From: Cribrihabitans_A pelagius
Lineage (GTDB): Bacteria; Pseudomonadota; Alphaproteobacteria; Rhodobacterales; Rhodobacteraceae
Length of the DNA: 55,213 nt
Reading direction: 5' to 3'
NCBI RefSeq assembly: GCF_048820915.1
Contig: NZ_JBMERR010000028.1
Span: 1-55,213, forward strand
Part shown: positions 1 through 8,071 of the stretch, piece by piece
Numbering within the stretch: position 1 is the stretch's first letter
Layout of the letters: each line of letters opens with the position of its first letter
Program-made: the position numbers and the translations under genes
The notes under the pieces: model-generated
Told to the model about the DNA's origin: nothing
What the model saw: the letters and a program-made list of their open reading frames with translations, nothing else
Databases searched by the model: none

Positions 1-76
1 GCTTCCCGTGGGACTTTGGGAAGAAGGGTTTCAGACGGGCCATCTGCTCGTCGCTCAGCCAGAAAAGGTCAGACAT
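1..76 (-). CDS. IS5-family transposase, N-terminal fragment (runs off the window)
   Basis: The start codon is at 74-76 and 25 codons are visible. The protein begins MSDLFWLSDEQMARLKPFFP, the typical N-terminus of IS5-family DDE transposases in Rhodobacteraceae. The fragment at 55155 has the same beginning with several substitutions, so the two are diverged copies and not one sequence read twice. The catalytic domain lies outside the window. Confidence 0.7.
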   Translation of the reverse strand, partial: MSDLFWLSDEQMARLKPFFPKSHGK

Positions 77-139
77 GTTCACCGCTCGTTTTGAGCACCG
101 TGAATCACGCGGCCAAACGGAAATCAACGGGTCCTGAGC
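1..139 (-). mobile_element. IS5-family element, 5' end only (left window edge)
   Basis: The minus strand reads GCTCAGGACCCGTTGATTT from 139 downward. It closely matches the sequence that starts at 55093 on the plus strand, so both window ends carry the same terminal inverted repeat type. A CTAG sits at 140-143 exactly at the element edge, which fits the YTAR target preference of IS5-family elements. Only the promoter-proximal end is inside the window. The element reads outward, away from dctM. Confidence 0.75.
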
Positions 140-1513
140 CTAGTTGGTGATGATCTCAGGTCCCATTACCGCGTTCGGAACTACAGTCGAGAGCCACGGC
201 ACGTAGGTGATCAGGATCAGAAACACAAAGAGCACGGCCAGGAAGGGCAGTGCGGCGCGCACCACGCCCATCATCGGCATGCCCGCAACACCTGAGGTCA
301 CGAAGAGGTTCAGGCCCACCGGCGGGGTGATCATGCCGATCTCCATGTTCACCACCATGATGATGCCAAGGTGGATCGGGTCGATGCCGAGCTCGATGGC
401 GATGGGGAACACCAGGGGCGCGACGATGACCAGAAGGCCAGACGGCTCCATGAACTGGCCGCCGATCAGAAGGATCACATTCACCACGATCAGGAACATC
501 ACCGGGCCGAAGCCTGCCGACAGCATCGCGGTGGCGATCTGCTGCGGCACCTGCTCGTCCGTCAGCACATGTTTCAGGATCAGCGCGTTGGCGATTACGA
601 ACAGGAGCGTCACGGTGAGCTTTCCCGCCTCGAACAGCGTGTGTTTGGTGTCGCTGTGGAAAAAGGCGGTGACGAGCGCGTAGGGTTTCCGGAACAGAGG
701 CGTGTTGGGCGCGTCGCCGTTGGAGAGTGGCCCCATGTCCTTGTAGACGAAGCTCGCGATCAGGAAGGCGTAGATCGCCGCCACCGCCGCCGCTTCGGTC
801 GGGGTGAAGATGCCGCCGTAGATTCCGCCCAGGATGATCACGATCAGGAACAGCCCCCAGCCCGCTTCGCGCGCCGATTGCAGGATCTCGCCCCAGCCGC
901 GCCATTCGCCCTTGGGCAGGTTCTTGACCTTGGCCATCACGTAGATGGTGACCATCAGCATCAGCCCCGCCAGCAGCCCCGGGATCACGCCTGCGAGGAA
1001 CATGCGGCCGACGGAGACCTCCACCGCCGCGGCATAGACCACCATCACGATCGACGGAGGGATCAGGATGCCAAGCGTGCCTGCGTTGCAGATCACGCCC
1101 GCGGCAAACTCCTTGGAGTAGCCCACCTGGCGCATGCCGGCGATCACGATGGAGCCGATCGCCACCACTGTGGCAGGAGACGACCCGGAGAGCGCCGCAA
1201 ACAGCATGCAGGCAAAAACGCCCGCAATCGCCAGCCCGCCCGGCAGGTGGCCGACGCAGGCGATGGAGAAGCGGATAATGCGCCGCGCCACGCCGCCCGT
1301 GGTCATGAAGCTTGAGGCGAGGATGAAGAAGGGGATCGCCAGCAGGGTGAAATGGCCCTCGAAGGCCTCGAACAGCGTGCCCGCAACCGAGGCAAGCGAG
1401 CTGTCGGAATAGAACAGCAGAAACAGCGTCGAGCTGAGCCCGAGCGAAACCGCAATCGGCACGCCCGTCAGCAAAAGGCCGATCACCATGGCAAAGAGGA
1501 GGACTACTTCCAT
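140..1513 (-). CDS. dctM: TRAP transporter large permease (DctM)
   Basis: This is the main membrane subunit of a tripartite ATP-independent periplasmic transporter, which couples sodium or proton gradient to uptake of an organic acid delivered by the binding protein. The 457-residue protein is almost entirely hydrophobic, with about a dozen membrane segments and the family's Gly/Pro-rich pattern (for example GILIPPSIVMVVYAA and TPPVGLNLFVTSG), and is close to the usual DctM length. A central soluble stretch near residues 255-295 is longer than in the shortest family members. The start overlaps the dctQ stop (ATGA), so the two are translationally coupled. The stop codon TAG is itself part of the CTAG target of the neighbouring IS, so anything once downstream in the operon has been separated from it. 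C4-dicarboxylate specificity is inferred from dctP and dctBD. Confidence 0.93.
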   Translation of the reverse strand: MEVVLLFAMVIGLLLTGVPIAVSLGLSSTLFLLFYSDSSLASVAGTLFEAFEGHFTLLAIPFFILASSFMTTGGVARRIIRFSIACVGHLPGGLAIAGVFACMLFAALSGSSPATVVAIGSIVIAGMRQVGYSKEFAAGVICNAGTLGILIPPSIVMVVYAAAVEVSVGRMFLAGVIPGLLAGLMLMVTIYVMAKVKNLPKGEWRGWGEILQSAREAGWGLFLIVIILGGIYGGIFTPTEAAAVAAIYAFLIASFVYKDMGPLSNGDAPNTPLFRKPYALVTAFFHSDTKHTLFEAGKLTVTLLFVIANALILKHVLTDEQVPQQIATAMLSAGFGPVMFLIVVNVILLIGGQFMEPSGLLVIVAPLVFPIAIELGIDPIHLGIIMVVNMEIGMITPPVGLNLFVTSGVAGMPMMGVVRAALPFLAVLFVFLILITYVPWLSTVVPNAVMGPEIITN

Positions 1514-2190
1514 CAGTCGGGGTCTCCGGATTGCGCCCGCACTTCGGCGATTTCGTCTTCGACTTCGTGGCTGGCGACCAGCCGGTCGGCCTTGCCGCGG
1601 GCGATCTGCACCGAGGCCTGGATGAAGCGGATGACCAGGAGCAGCATCGACAAGGGCAGCACCACGTAGGGCACCACTTTCGGCAGCTTCTCGTAGGACT
1701 CGCCGTAGTTGATCAGCTCTTCCAGGAAGCGCAGCGGGCCCACCATCGGCACATCCTGCACCTCGTAGAAGCTCTGCGAGCGGGCCTTCAAGTCCAGCCC
1801 GGTCGGGAACCAGCGCCCCGAGGTCGGCGGCAGGTCGGCAAACACCGCCCAGTAGTCATAAGCGCCCTTCAAGAGCAGCAGCGAAAACACGATGCAGCAG
1901 GCGGCGGCAAACAGGCCCACGGCTTTGCGCGCGCCGGGGCTCAGCATGTTGACGATGGCGTCCACGCCCAGATGCGCATGGGCCTTCACCGCATATGATG
2001 CGCCCATAAGAACCAGCCACGCAAACAAGAAAACAGTGAGCTCCAGCGCCCACAGAATGTTGGAATTAAAGACGAAACGCGCGATCACATTGGCGAATGT
2101 GATGATGGTCATCAGCCCAAGAAGCAGGGCGATCAGGGTTTCTTCCAGTGAGTTGATAAGCCCGGACGGGCCGGATTTTGCCCCCGACAT
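1513..2190 (-). CDS. dctQ: TRAP transporter small permease (DctQ)
   Basis: This is the small integral-membrane subunit that pairs with DctM. The 225-residue protein has four predicted membrane helices (about residues 15-40, 50-70, 90-115 and 170-192) and the family signature around FANVIARFVFNSNILWALE. The stretch between helices three and four (about 120-165) is hydrophilic and longer than in minimal DctQ proteins of about 160 residues, which is common in the C4-dicarboxylate group. It lies between dctP (109 bp upstream, with two strong hairpins in the spacer) and dctM (1-nt overlap). Confidence 0.9.
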   Translation of the reverse strand: MSGAKSGPSGLINSLEETLIALLLGLMTIITFANVIARFVFNSNILWALELTVFLFAWLVLMGASYAVKAHAHLGVDAIVNMLSPGARKAVGLFAAACCIVFSLLLLKGAYDYWAVFADLPPTSGRWFPTGLDLKARSQSFYEVQDVPMVGPLRFLEELINYGESYEKLPKVVPYVVLPLSMLLLVIRFIQASVQIARGKADRLVASHEVEDEIAEVRAQSGDPD

Positions 2191-2224
2191 GTCTGTCTCC
2201 TGCGGATTTTCTGGGTGCGGTGGT

Positions 2225-2288
2225 CAGGCGGCGGATCCCCGCGCCGCCTGAAAATCCGGGGCGCCGGGCAAAAGCCCGCGCGCCCCGG
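2225..2288. other. two tandem hairpins in the dctP-dctQ spacer
   Basis: The 109-bp spacer holds CAGGCGGCG/CGCCGCCTG (2225-2250, 9-bp arms) and, six bases on, CCGGGGCG...CGCCCCGG with an inner GGGC/GCCC stem (2256-2288). Neither has a T-tract in either direction. In TRAP operons such structures between the abundant binding protein and the membrane subunits can stabilise the dctP end of the mRNA or reduce read-through; that role is an inference here. Confidence 0.7.
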
Positions 2289-2299
2289 CTGCGGCCTGT

Positions 2300-3301
2300 T
2301 TACAGGCCTGCGTTGATGGACTGTGCGGCGTCGATCTTATCCTGGCCGACATCGCCCGAGAACTGCTCCCAGACCGGCTTCATCGCCTCGACCCAGGCCT
2401 GTCGCTGCTCGGGTGTCAGCTCGCGCACGGTGCCGCCGGCGTCAATGATCGCCTGTTTGGCTTCGCCGTTCACCTTGGCGGATTCGGCGTTCCGGGTTGC
2501 GGTCACTTCCGACAGGATGGTCAGGAACTGCTCGCGCACCGCCGGCTCCAGGCTGTCAAGCCAGTCGACGCTGGTCACCACCAGATAGTCCAGCGCGCCG
2601 TGGTTGGTTTCGGTCACACCGTCCTGCACTTCAAAGAACTTCTTGCCGTAGATGTTGGACCAGGTGTTTTCCTGACCATCCACAACACCCTGCTGCAGCG
2701 CGCCGTAAACCTCGGAGAAGGCCATCTTCTGCGGGCTGCCGCCGATCGCTTCCATCTGGGCGACCAGCACATCGGAGGACTGCACGCGGAATTTCAGGCC
2801 CTTGGCGTCCGACGGCTCGACCAGCGGCTTGTTGGCCGACATCTGCTTCATGCCGTTGTGCCAGTAGGCCAGCCCCTGCAATCCGCGGCGCTGCATGGAA
2901 TCGAGCATTTCCTGACCGGTCTCGGAGCCCTGGAACGCGTCTACCGCTTCGATGTTCTTGAACATGAAGGGCAGGTCGAACAGGCGGAACTGCTTGGTGA
3001 ACTTCTCGAACTTCGAGAGGCTCGGCGCGGCCAGCTGGACGTCGCCCTGCAGCATTGCTTCCAGCACCTTGTTGTCGTTGTAAAGCGTGGAGTTCGGATA
3101 GACCTCGATGCACATGGTGCCGTCCATCTCTTCGTTCACGCGCGTCTCCAGCAGCGAGGCGGCAATCCCCTTGGGGTGCTTGTCGGTGTTGGTGACGTGG
3201 CTGAACTTGACGACGATCTCGCCATCGTCGCAAGCCGCCTGGGCGGCGCCTGCGGTCACGGTCAGCGCCATGGCGGTGGCGGCGGCGGTCATGAGTTTCA
3301 T
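2300..3301 (-). CDS. dctP: TRAP transporter substrate-binding protein (DctP)
   Basis: This is the periplasmic binding protein that captures the substrate and delivers it to DctQM. The 333-residue protein begins with a clear signal peptide (MKLMTAAATAMALTVTAGA, cleavage near AQA-AC). The mature protein has DctP-family signatures: KFSHVTNTDKHPKG at the start, LKFRVQSSDVLVAQM with the arginine expected to pair with the substrate carboxylate, and NTWSNIYGKKFFEVQ. Length and motifs match C4-dicarboxylate (malate/succinate/fumarate) binders, which agrees with the adjacent dctBD. It is the first gene of dctPQM. Upstream are two dyads proposed as activator sites. An RBS-like GGAGG lies just before the ATG. 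Confidence 0.93.
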   Translation of the reverse strand: MKLMTAAATAMALTVTAGAAQAACDDGEIVVKFSHVTNTDKHPKGIAASLLETRVNEEMDGTMCIEVYPNSTLYNDNKVLEAMLQGDVQLAAPSLSKFEKFTKQFRLFDLPFMFKNIEAVDAFQGSETGQEMLDSMQRRGLQGLAYWHNGMKQMSANKPLVEPSDAKGLKFRVQSSDVLVAQMEAIGGSPQKMAFSEVYGALQQGVVDGQENTWSNIYGKKFFEVQDGVTETNHGALDYLVVTSVDWLDSLEPAVREQFLTILSEVTATRNAESAKVNGEAKQAIIDAGGTVRELTPEQRQAWVEAMKPVWEQFSGDVGQDKIDAAQSINAGL

Positions 3302-3336
3302 TGTGTTTCCTCCCGGTTATCAGACACGCGTTTGCT

Positions 3337-3351
3337 GCATTGGTGTGTCCT
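3337..3351 (-). promoter_or_regulatory. weak GG-N10-GC sequence upstream of dctP (doubtful sigma-54 site)
   Basis: On the minus strand AGGACACACCAATGC has the GG-N10-GC spacing of a sigma-54 promoter, 36-50 bp upstream of dctP. It lacks most of the consensus around the GG (TGGCAC). Because the partner DctD has no GAFTGA loop to contact sigma-54, this is listed only as a candidate. Confidence 0.2.
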
Positions 3352-3483
3352 GCGGCAAGGATTGCGGAAGCGGCGGGCGCGCTCAAGAGGTGAGTCGCGA
3401 ATCGGCTTGTCAGGCCAATAACGGCTTTCTTTCAGCCACTTACGAAAAGGCTCTTCCGCCTCCGCACGCAGCCCTGCGCCGGA

Positions 3484-3533
3484 TGTGCGGAAAGCCGCAC
3501 AGGCAGGCGGGGCGCTGTGCGGAAAACCGCACA
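3484..3533. promoter_or_regulatory. tandem 18-bp dyads, probable DctD operators
   Basis: Two perfect palindromes are present: TGTGCGG-AAAG-CCGCACA at 3484-3501 and TGTGCGG-AAAA-CCGCACA at 3516-3533. Their centres are 32 bp apart, about three helical turns, so both face the same side of the DNA. They lie 183-232 bp upstream of the dctP start codon. Tandem dyad sites upstream of the transporter gene are the known arrangement of DctD activation at rhizobial dctA; the assignment to this DctD is inference from that and from the neighbouring dctBD. Confidence 0.8.
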
Positions 3534-3716
3534 AATGTTAGCGCCCAACAAATGTGAAGGGAATCATGGTCTTGGTTCCTTCGCTAAAGCCAGCGCCATG
3601 TTTGGAAAGGGCGAGTCACAGCTGGCCCGGCCCGAAGTTGCGCAAGAACGCGAGTCCAGCGCCCCGTCCGGAAATTGCGCGGCAAGCAGACTGCATGGCA
3701 ACAGCGGCTGCGCTCT

Positions 3717-4946
3717 TCAGCGGCGGTAGTCCTCGGGGCGGATGCCGTAGCGGGCGAGCTTGTCGTAGAAGGTCTTGCGCGGCAGCTTCAGCGCCTCGGC
3801 GGCGGCGGCGGCGCGGCCGTTCTGGCGGCCGAGTGCGGCGATCAGCAGCGAGCGCTCCACCTGCGCCAGCTGCTCCGCAAGTCCCAGGCCGGAGGCGGCC
3901 GAGGCTTCTTCGGGCATCCCCAGCACAAAGCGCATCGCCGCCGACATCAGCGAGCGCGCATTGCCGGGCCAGTCCTGTGCCATCAGCGCGGCGAGTTGCT
4001 CCTGAGTGACTTCCGGCGGTTCGATTCCGGCCTGTTCGGCAGCCTGCGCCACATAGTGGCGGAACAGCACAGGGATGTCGCCCGGCCGCTCCGACAGCGG
4101 CGGGATGCGCACCCGCATCACGTCGAGCCGGTAGAACAGGTCCGGGGTGAAGCGCCCCTCGGCCACACGCGCCGCCAGATCCACGCTGGAACCCGCCAGC
4201 ACCCGCGCCTGCGCGCCCTGCTCCAGCTGCTCCAGGAGCGCGAATTGCGCAGGTTCCGGCAGCGCCTGCACCTCGTCCAGGAACAGCGACCCGCCCGCCG
4301 CCTGCTCCCGCAGCTCGGCCAGCGCCGCGGCGGTCAGCCCGGCCGCGGCCCGTTTCACGAAAGGCCCCTGCCCGGCCGGGGACATCAGGTGGATCACCTC
4401 CGCCACCTTGGAAATCCCGCTGCCGGGGGCGCCCATGACCAGCACCTCGACCCCGGCCTGAGCGACCGCGCGCACCCTGCGGCGCAAATCCGCGGCCTGC
4501 GGCGAGCTGCCAAACAGCATCCGCGCCGCCGGGTCGCCGTCCTCCAGCTGGCGCTTGAGGCGGCGGTTTTCCAGTACCAGCGCGCGGGTCTTCAGCGCGC
4601 GCTGCAAGACCGGCAGGAAATCCGCCGCTGCGCAGGGTTTCTCGAGGAAGCCGAAGGCGCCCTCTGACATCGCCTTCACCGCCATCGGAATGTCGCCCTC
4701 GCCGGTGAGAAGGATCACCGGCAGCTCGGCGTCGATACCGCGGGCATAGTCCAAAAGGTGGAACCCGTCCCGCCCCGGCATCCGGATGTCGGAGACGATG
4801 ATGCCGTCGAACTCCGGTGTGATCAGGTCCTTGGCCGCCACGAAGGAGCCTGCCGTCACCGCGTCGAGATCATTGAGCTCCAGCGTTTGAGCCAGCGCCT
4901 CGCGCACCGCGGCATCGTCATCGACCAGGAGAACCCTGCGCGTCAT
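3717..4946 (-). CDS. dctD: DctD-like response regulator with degenerate AAA+ domain
   Basis: This is the response regulator of the C4-dicarboxylate two-component system, predicted to activate dctPQM. The start at 4946 overlaps the dctB stop (ATGA) and gives 409 residues. Domains in order: receiver (1-118) with acidic pocket VDDD, phospho-acceptor Asp53 and conserved Lys103; AAA+ domain (about 140-350); C-terminal Fis-type helix-turn-helix (about 365-409). The AAA+ domain is abnormal. Walker A reads GAPGSGIS (172-179) without the lysine. The segment carrying GAFTGA is missing, with only about 30 residues between positions 190 and the Walker B LFLDE (221-225). Receiver and DNA-binding domains look intact. 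It may work with sigma-70 polymerase, as reported for the GAFTGA-less NtrC of Rhodobacter capsulatus, but that is inference. It is slightly shorter than canonical DctD of about 440-450 residues. Confidence 0.88.
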   Translation of the reverse strand: MTRRVLLVDDDAAVREALAQTLELNDLDAVTAGSFVAAKDLITPEFDGIIVSDIRMPGRDGFHLLDYARGIDAELPVILLTGEGDIPMAVKAMSEGAFGFLEKPCAAADFLPVLQRALKTRALVLENRRLKRQLEDGDPAARMLFGSSPQAADLRRRVRAVAQAGVEVLVMGAPGSGISKVAEVIHLMSPAGQGPFVKRAAAGLTAAALAELREQAAGGSLFLDEVQALPEPAQFALLEQLEQGAQARVLAGSSVDLAARVAEGRFTPDLFYRLDVMRVRIPPLSERPGDIPVLFRHYVAQAAEQAGIEPPEVTQEQLAALMAQDWPGNARSLMSAAMRFVLGMPEEASAASGLGLAEQLAQVERSLLIAALGRQNGRAAAAAEALKLPRKTFYDKLARYGIRPEDYRR

Positions 4947-6745
4947 GCGGCATCCTCCGTTTCGCGGGCCGCAGGCGCCGCCCAAGGCTCCAGCTCCACC
5001 GTGAATATCGCGCCCTGCTCCGTGTTCACCCCGCGGATGTTTCCGCCAAAGCTCTGCACCAGACCGTAGGAAATCGACAGCCCCAGCCCCATGCCCTCGG
5101 AGCTGCCCACGGCCTTGGTGGAATAAAAGGGTTCGAACATCTTCTCGGGCTCCTTGATGCCGGGGCCGTTGTCCTGAACGGTGACGCGGATCGGCGGGCC
5201 GTCCGAAGCGCTCGGGTGCAGCGACAGGGCAATCTCCCGTACCGGCTGATCCAGCATCGCATCGGCGGCATTGTTGATCAGGTTCACGAAGACCTGCGTC
5301 AGCCGCACTTCGCCGCCCCAGGCATGGACCGGTGCAGGATGGCCTTCCGGCTTCCAGATCAGGCGCACGCCATCGCTGCGCAGCCGCGGCGCGGTCAGCT
5401 CGGCGGCGGCACTCAGCACCTGCACCAGGTCGACCCGCGCCATCGGTTCGCTTTCGTTGCGGGCAAAGGCGCGCAAGTTGCGGATGATCCGCGCCATCCG
5501 CGCCGCCATGCCCGCAATCCGGCCGAGGTTCTCCTCCGTCCGATCCGCCTTGCCGCGGGCCAGGAACGCGGCGCCGTTCTCGGCATACTGCTGGATCGCC
5601 ATTAATGGCTGGTTCAATTCGTGGCTGATCCCGGCCGACATCTGCCCGAGCGCCGACAGCTTGCCCGCCTGCACCAGCTCCTGCTGGGCGCGTTTGAGCG
5701 CGGCTTCCGCCTCCTCGCGCTCCCGCACCTCCCGCCTGAGCCGCGTGTTGGCGGCCAGCAGCGCCCTGGTGCGCGCGGCCACGCGGGTTTCCAGCACCGC
5801 GTTGGCCTCGGCCAGAGTGCGGCGGCGCTCGGTGGCGACAAACAGGAGCGCGCCGAAAGCAAGGCACAGCGCAGCCAGAGTCGCCGCCTGCAGGCTCGCC
5901 AGCCGCTGCGCCGGAGCCACATCGACAAGGATCTCCCCCAGCATGCCGATCACCGGCAGATCGACGGTGAGATGCAGCGCCCGCTGGGGCAGGTAGGGGC
6001 CGGCCGCCAGCGTCCAGATCTCATGCCCGCCATGCGCGCTGCGCCCGGCAATACGGGGGGCGTCCCGCGTGAAATCCGCCGCGCCGCCGCCGCGCCCGGG
6101 ACGGAAGCGCTGCCAGAACAACAGCTCGGAGCGGTTCGAGATGAAGACCTCGCCGCTCCTGGCGGTGAAGAAGACCGCAGGCAGCGAGCCGCGCCAGGTC
6201 TGCTCCACCTCGGCCACATCCGCCACCACGACCAGCGCACCGCGCACCCCGCCCTCCGGCGCAAAGACCGGTGCGGCATAGAAATAGGCCCGCCGCCCGC
6301 CGGGCTCCAGCACGCCGTGGCCGCTGCCGAGCGCGCCTTGCATGGCACGGATGAAATAGGGTGCCTGGGCCACATCCGGCCCGGCGACGCCTTCGGCCGC
6401 AGCCAGCACCCGGCCATCGGGCGCGGCAAAGAACACATCCAGTGCCGCCGTCTTGTCCGCGACCGAGCGCAGCAGCGCCGCCGCCTCCCCGCGCAAGGGC
6501 TCTTCCCGCGCCGCGGCCAGCCCGGCGAGCCCGGGATGCGCCGCGGTCAGCACGGCAAGCTCCTGGTAGACCTGCAGCTGCGTGCTGACCCGGTCCGAGG
6601 CCAGTGCCAGGTCTGCGGCGCTGCGCTCGGCAAGCGCATCCAGCGCCTGGCGGTAGCCATAGGACCAGACCCCGGCAGTGAGCGCCGCGACGGCAAGCGC
6701 AAAGGCCAGCGGCAGGCGCCAGCGGGTGAAACTGCGTGATATCAT
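4943..6745 (-). CDS. dctB: C4-dicarboxylate sensor histidine kinase (DctB)
   Basis: This is a membrane sensor kinase that detects external dicarboxylates and phosphorylates DctD. The 600-residue protein has a first membrane helix (about 11-30), a large periplasmic PAS/Cache-type sensor (about 35-270), a second membrane helix (about 285-305), a coiled-coil linker (305-360), and a HisKA domain with the phospho-accepting His375 in GISHELNQPLMAIQQY. The HATPase domain has N-box NLINNAADAM, G1 DNGPGI and G2 GMGLGLSI. Domain order and length match DctB. The last bases overlap dctD. The 5' end is 60 bp from the divergent P450 gene, so both promoters must share that short interval. Confidence 0.92.
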   Translation of the reverse strand: MISRSFTRWRLPLAFALAVAALTAGVWSYGYRQALDALAERSAADLALASDRVSTQLQVYQELAVLTAAHPGLAGLAAAREEPLRGEAAALLRSVADKTAALDVFFAAPDGRVLAAAEGVAGPDVAQAPYFIRAMQGALGSGHGVLEPGGRRAYFYAAPVFAPEGGVRGALVVVADVAEVEQTWRGSLPAVFFTARSGEVFISNRSELLFWQRFRPGRGGGAADFTRDAPRIAGRSAHGGHEIWTLAAGPYLPQRALHLTVDLPVIGMLGEILVDVAPAQRLASLQAATLAALCLAFGALLFVATERRRTLAEANAVLETRVAARTRALLAANTRLRREVREREEAEAALKRAQQELVQAGKLSALGQMSAGISHELNQPLMAIQQYAENGAAFLARGKADRTEENLGRIAGMAARMARIIRNLRAFARNESEPMARVDLVQVLSAAAELTAPRLRSDGVRLIWKPEGHPAPVHAWGGEVRLTQVFVNLINNAADAMLDQPVREIALSLHPSASDGPPIRVTVQDNGPGIKEPEKMFEPFYSTKAVGSSEGMGLGLSISYGLVQSFGGNIRGVNTEQGAIFTVELEPWAAPAARETEDAA

Positions 6746-6805
6746 TGCCGCAGACTAGCAAAGCCCCCCTTGCATTGACCAGCGCCGCCGGCAAAATCGC
6801 ACCCC

Positions 6806-7987
6806 ATGAAGAGCTTGACCCAATCCCCCGCCGATCCCGCCTTTTCGCAGGACCCCTATCCGTTTTACGCCGCGGCCCGCCGCGACGGCCCGCTGCACGT
6901 CTGGCAGGACTATGGCATGGTGGCCGCCTTCCGCCATGACGCCGTGCACATGCTTCTGCGCGACCGCCGTTTCGGCCGCGAGGTGCCCAAGGAGCTGCAG
7001 AAACCCGGCCCGGCGCATCTGGCGCCCTTCCTGGCGATGGAGGCGCATTCGATGCTCGACGCCGAGCCGCCGCGCCACACCCGCCTGCGCCGGCTGGTGC
7101 TGCGCGCCTTCACCTCGCGCGAAATCGCGGCGCTGGAGCCCTGGCTGAAAGACCTCTGCAACGAGCTGATCGCGGCCTTCCCCTCCGAACCCTTCGACCT
7201 CTTGGAGGCATATTGCACCCAGGTGCCGGTGCTGGCGATCTGCCGCCTTCTTGGAGTGCCCGCAGAGATGGCGCCGCAGCTTCTGGACTGGTCGCACAAG
7301 ATGGTGGCGATGTACCAGGCCTCCCGCACCGAAGAGACCGAACATGCGGCGGCAGACGCCACGCAGGCCTTCGCGGACTTCCTGCGCGCCTATGTCGAAG
7401 AGCGCCGCAGCCGTCCCGGCGGCGACCTGATCACCCGCCTCATCGCGGCCGAGGAGGAAGGCGACAAGCTTTCCGCGGACGAGCTGATCGGCACCTGCAT
7501 CCTGCTGCTGAACGCGGGCCACGAGGCCACGGTGCACGGGCTCGGCAACGGGGTGAAGACGATGCTGGAACAGGGCTGGCAGCCGGAATGGCTCGCACAC
7601 GAAGGCATCGACGGGCTGGTCGAGGAGATCCTGCGCTACGACCCGCCGCTGCACATGTTCACCCGCTATGCCTATGAGGAGGCCGAGGTCTTTGGCCATA
7701 CTTTCCGGCGCGGCGACCAGGTGGCATTGCTGCTCGCCGCCGCCAACCGCGACCCGGCGGCGCTGGAGGATCCCGAGCGCTTCGACCCGGCGCGCCCGCC
7801 CAAGGTCAACAAGTCCTTCGGCGGCGGGCTGCACTTCTGCGTCGGCGCGCCGCTGGCGCGGCTGGAGATGAAGATCGCCCTGCCCGTGCTGTTTGAGCGC
7901 TGCCCGGGCCTGCGTCTCGCCGAGCCGCCGGAATATTCCAACACCTACCATTTCCATGGGTTGAAGCGGCTGATGGTGCAGATCTGA
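6806..7987 (+). CDS. cytochrome P450
   Basis: This is a soluble bacterial haem-thiolate monooxygenase of unknown substrate. The 393-residue protein has the family landmarks in order: I-helix oxygen-activation motif AGHEAT (about residue 235), K-helix E-x-x-R in EEILRYDPP (about 274), and the haem loop FGGGLHFCVGAPLARLE with axial ligand Cys345. No membrane anchor or fused reductase is visible and no ferredoxin partner gene is adjacent, so its electron donor must be encoded elsewhere. It stands alone, divergent from dctB and convergent with the Lrp-type regulator; a hairpin separates the convergent pair. It resembles general class I CYP107/CYP109-like enzymes; subfamily is not assignable from reading alone. 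Confidence 0.92.
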   Translation: MKSLTQSPADPAFSQDPYPFYAAARRDGPLHVWQDYGMVAAFRHDAVHMLLRDRRFGREVPKELQKPGPAHLAPFLAMEAHSMLDAEPPRHTRLRRLVLRAFTSREIAALEPWLKDLCNELIAAFPSEPFDLLEAYCTQVPVLAICRLLGVPAEMAPQLLDWSHKMVAMYQASRTEETEHAAADATQAFADFLRAYVEERRSRPGGDLITRLIAAEEEGDKLSADELIGTCILLLNAGHEATVHGLGNGVKTMLEQGWQPEWLAHEGIDGLVEEILRYDPPLHMFTRYAYEEAEVFGHTFRRGDQVALLLAAANRDPAALEDPERFDPARPPKVNKSFGGGLHFCVGAPLARLEMKIALPVLFERCPGLRLAEPPEYSNTYHFHGLKRLMVQI

Positions 7988-7996
7988 GCCGCCGCG

Positions 7997-8028
7997 CCCC
8001 GGGCCCGCGGCAGCGCCCGGGGTATTTT
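7997..8028. terminator. bidirectional-type hairpin between P450 and lrp-like gene
   Basis: CCCCGGGC (7997-8004) and GCCCGGGG (8015-8022) form an 8-bp GC-rich stem, followed by TATTTT on the plus strand. It lies just after the P450 stop. The following bases to about 8040 resemble a degenerate copy of the AAATATCCCGGGG extragenic element seen elsewhere in the window. Confidence 0.65.
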
Positions 8029-8071
8029 AAGTCAGAAAGTGACTGTATGCGTCCGCTGCCGCGTTCTGACC

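Larger units (their letters stand above)
3302..3716. other. dctP-dctD intergenic region (415 bp)
   Basis: The region holds the two dyads at 3484-3533 and the leader of dctP. The part nearest dctD (3534-3716) shows no convincing gene and no T-tailed terminator for dctD. Confidence 0.6.

Noticed and set aside
3337..3351. sigma-54 promoter for dctP
   Set aside because: Only GG-N10-GC spacing fits; the rest of the consensus is poor and the partner DctD lacks GAFTGA. Kept only as a low-confidence feature.
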